Below, piece after piece: positions 61,356 through 64,000 of a stretch of DNA of 64,000 nucleotides (its first letter is position 1; each line of letters begins with the position of its first letter). The stretch comes from Epiperipatus broadwayi. Its lineage: Eukaryota > Onychophora > Udeonychophora > Euonychophora > Peripatidae. The stretch is taken from NCBI GenBank assembly GCA_028023455.1, contig JAQFVV010012400.1:18161490-18225489 (forward strand), read 5' to 3'. The position numbers and the translations under genes are program-made. The notes beneath the pieces were generated by a model. That model saw only the letters and a program-made list of their open reading frames with translations. It made no database searches and was not told where the DNA came from.

Positions 61356-62070
61356 CTAAATTTTCCCATATTCTGCTCCATCCCATTTCCACAACATAAT
61401 CTTTGTCAACTCTATGACCTTTATATCTAAATCCCCCTTATCTTTTTCCAAACCCAGCATAAAAACCAATAATCCACTTTCTGTATAATCATTTTTTTCA
61501 TATTTATTCTTCCATAACTTCATTATATACGCCCTTTCTGTTTTCAAGCATTTACATTCAATTAACAGATGCCTAATATTTTCTATTCCTTCTTTACATA
61601 ATTTACAGACTAAATCATCCACATTTTTCCATTTACATGTATATTCTCTTGTTGTTAAAGATCCTGTTCCAGCCTTAAATAATAAACTACTCTCCTTACT
61701 ATTATCATATATTAACTCGCACCTAATATTCTGTTTATTTCTATATATATTTAAACTCTTTTTACTCTCCATACTAGTTCTCCATCTCTCTAACTCCCTG
61801 TTCTTTATTAATAAATCTATTCTTTTATCCCATTCCTTACCACTATAACACTCAACAATCTTTCTAACACAATCATTCCATCTTTTGTACAAATATACTA
61901 ATATAAATTCTTTATCCAAATCTTTTGCATACCGCATTACCTTTCTCACCCATCTTGTTGCCTGCCCTTTAGTCATAACCCAATTAAATACTATTTTGGC
62001 TATTCTTATATTATCTATAAACTACAGTCTACCAAACATTTTCATTTTACTTTTTGCATCTAGTGTTCCA
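61356..62070 (-). pseudogene. 3' part of a non-LTR retrotransposon ORF2
   Basis: A 206-codon minus-strand frame, extendable upstream to about 62060 across one stop, encodes the C-terminal region after the RT. It has ERWRTSMESKKSLNIYR, LLFKAGTGSLTTREYTC and a zinc-knuckle-like C-KLC-x8-H-LLIEC motif, then a tail ending WKWDGAEYGKI. Such Cys-Cys-His-Cys motifs close ORF2 in CR1/Jockey-like and related LINEs. The matching but much more decayed copy is at 49.93-52.65 kb on the other strand. The RT and endonuclease are absent, so this is a 5'-truncated insertion. The exact clade is not assignable by eye. Confidence 0.8.
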
Positions 62071-62139
62071 TAATGGAAATAAAATAACAACAATAATAAA
62101 GTAAAACATCAGTAAAATAAAATAAAACAAAAAGGCAAC

Positions 62140-63362
62140 AAAAATAGTCAATTATTTTAACAGCGCTGAAAAAAGAGAATCAACATTGGGACTTGTTTCG
62201 AATTTTGATATCTTTTTGGTTGACGTAATTGTTTTTCTTAATATTAAATCCAAATTTACTTTTGTGTTTTTGTCGATTAAAAAATTGTTTTCAAACCCCC
62301 ACCCACACTCGGAAAAAGAATTGTAACCAAAAAGTCAAGAATTTAACCTTTTTTTTCTTTTTTTGAAACAACTTTTTCTCACTTTTTACTTTTTTTTTTT
62401 TTTTTCCATATGTCATAGCATCGGCCGGAACGCGAACCCACAACCGTCTGCAATCAACTACTTGCTTGCATGGCGGCTGCGCTACCTCTCGGCTAACAAC
62501 GCAAGACGCCACTTTTTACTTTGATTTCTATTTCGTTCGAATTACCTTTTTTTTTTAGCCTTCTACAATAAACTGCTTTTGGGGGTGGGTGTGGTGTGTA
62601 TTTCGTAATTTGTTATTCTTAACAAAAAGTCAACCAAAGACGTCATTTATTTTAACCCCGCTGCAAAAAATTGAATCCAAATACTTGTCAATTTCGAATG
62701 AAATAAAAAAAAAAAAGGACACAAACTTTGGACTTTTTAAAAATTATTTATTCGATTTTATTGCTGTAATAAAAAGTGGACATTACGTGTGCCTGACAAA
62801 ATAAATAAAAAAACACAATCTCACACACTTTCTGTACTCGGCAATTTATCTGAAGAAAAGTTTCAAAATTGCACGTTCGTCTCAGATCTTTTAGTGGTCT
62901 CGAATATTTTCCCCACCACGCTGAAATGTGACTTAGAGCTTGAGCTTTGTCGAAGCCTGTTCGAACATACACTTTGCCAATTTTTTTACATATTAACCTT
63001 TTTTTCGGGAAGGGTGGGGACCATATGACAATTCTTAATAATTAACAACATTTTTTAAATCGAAATGACATTACTCTATTACGGAGATTTGAAAAAGTCG
63101 TACCGCCTTGAAATTTAAACATCCTCAAGCGATACGGTAATCAGCTATGAAAAGAACGAATACGCATAAATAGCTTTGAAGCACAAAACAGGCCATAATA
63201 TTTTTGTGCGATGTCATGTAAAGCGGCCTAGCTCAATGAGTTAATACAATATGTAAATGTTGTATTAGCCTGTAAGGCCGCGGCCGCCGAAACGGCATTT
63301 TTATGTGTTTTGACATGTAAACAATGCCCCAAGCGGCCGTGCCCGGATTTCAGGCTTTTACC
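62140..63362. mobile_element. Probable decayed transposon with internal repeats, host of a SINE insertion
   Basis: The segment 62150-62290 and the segment 62620-62720 are related (aaagtcaa-caaagacgt-att-ttttaac-cgctg and ttgtttcgaatttt/ttgtcaatttcgaatg), as in an internal repeat array. Near the right end, aatgccgtttcggcggccgc (read on the minus strand) resembles atgccgtttccacggccgca near the left end of the element at 22346. The high G/C here stands out. No TIR pair or target duplication was found, so the limits are approximate. ORFs of 74-79 codons inside are not recognised. Confidence 0.35.
62393..62509 (-). mobile_element. tRNA-derived SINE with 13-bp target-site duplication
   Basis: Read on the minus strand it starts GCGTCTTGCGTTG. 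It contains an A-box-like TAGCCGAGAGG and a B-box-like GGTTCGCGTTCC about 50 bp later, then CCGGCCGATGCTATGAC and a poly-A tail. CACTTTTTACTTT flanks both ends (62380-62392 and 62510-62522). The element is about 117 bp. The 73-codon frame across it is an artefact. Another copy's tail is at 1-52. The A and B boxes suggest RNA polymerase III transcription. Confidence 0.85.
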
Positions 63363-64000
63363 TAAAACTTTATATATATTATCTTATATAATTTTCCTTT
63401 CATTTTTAATTAATCAGTTGTTAACTAAATTTATTGAAATTTATGTATGATTAATATGTATTTCTCTTAGCTGTTGCATATGATTATTATTTGCTATAAT
63501 TTACATGAAAGAGCAGCATATTGGATTTCATTATTTCCATTTTTGAAGATGTTATTTAGATAGCTGAAGCTCTAATCTGGAAAAATGAAAATACATGAAT
63601 ACTGATTATTGTTAACATTTCTATTTATATTAAGTTAATTGCCCACGCAATTGATGCTTGATAAACACATCATCTAATTTAATCTGGTAATTATCTGGTA
63701 ACTCTGTTTTTCATAATTAGTTTCAGACAAACGTGTTAATTATCTTTCTTTTAATTGACTTGTACATTTACTTTATATAAATCCAAATATTTTATGATTT
63801 AGTTTACAAACAATTTTAATTTATATTCAGTCTTAATAAATTTTATTCTGATTATAAGTGCCATTATGAAGTTGCATTTATTTACCTTTCCACATTTCTG
63901 ACAATATAAAAATTAATATTTGAATATAGCAAATAGGACATTTTCTCTGTCAATTTTTTATTTTAAGAATAATATTCTCAATAAGGATGAATATTATTTG
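63363..64000. other. A+T-rich DNA, nothing recognised
   Basis: No ORF, repeat partner or splice-bounded frame seen up to the window end. Confidence 0.5.

Noticed and set aside
62400-62509. A genuine tRNA gene
   Set aside because: A and B boxes are present but I could not form a proper cloverleaf, and the poly-A tail and target duplications show a retroposed SINE.
62291-62512. 73-codon minus-strand frame across the SINE
   Set aside because: The sequence is a tRNA-derived SINE with poly-A tail and target duplications, not a protein gene.

Overview
This is a eukaryotic (metazoan) window. It is strongly A+T-rich, gene-poor and dominated by introns and decayed transposable elements. There are no bacterial-style genes or operons. 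Codons interrupted by GTAAGT donors and pyrimidine-tract/AG acceptors, introns of 4.6 to 20 kb, RTE-type and other LINEs, Ty3/Gypsy remnants, a tRNA-derived SINE and fold-back MITEs together suggest an invertebrate with an expanded genome. I cannot name the phylum from sequence alone.

One host gene runs left to right across most of the window. Five exons join in frame: 11448-11538 (one transmembrane helix followed by six consecutive cysteines), 31520-31667, 47282-47404, 53285-53374 and 57997-59283 (429 codons). They encode the membrane anchor and a long, low-complexity cytoplasmic tail of a single-pass membrane protein. The 5' part (ectodomain, signal peptide) must lie upstream, and the last large exon appears to splice onward. 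An extra exon at 52928-52963, with a strong acceptor, would end the protein early with the C-terminus ASSF. This implies a short-tail isoform. I do not recognise the family.

Region by region: 1-11.4 kb is nested repeats. A block at 2648-7785 is a second copy of 10081-11392. It was disrupted by a 2.0-kb terminal-inverted-repeat transposon (3838-5872), a 1.4-kb TG...CA LTR-like insertion (6308-7733) and a small inversion. A degraded gag-like remnant lies at 8.1-9.65 kb. The first long intron (11.5-31.5 kb) holds a 1.9-kb LTR-like element (16906-18831), a fold-back MITE (18901-19329), a 2.2-kb TIR transposon with perfect 8-bp target duplications and an internal minisatellite (22346-24588), and two RTE-like LINE copies in opposite orientation (25.7-26.9 and 30.4-31.3 kb). 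The second intron (31.7-47.3 kb) holds a composite fold-back element (36.5-37.1 kb), an LTR-promoter-like stretch (about 39.4 kb), an internally deleted Ty3/Gypsy pol (43542-43982), an inverted second copy of the 2-kb LTR-like element (44236-46384) and two hairpin elements just before the next exon. The third intron carries a decayed LINE (49.9-52.65 kb), and a relative of it lies inverted at 61.36-62.07 kb. The right end carries another minisatellite-bearing repeat with a SINE insertion bounded by 13-bp target duplications. The tail of the same SINE family opens the window.

The most checkable conclusions are the gene model with its alternative terminal exon, and the transposon insertions whose target-site duplications or paralogous empty sites are visible inside the window.
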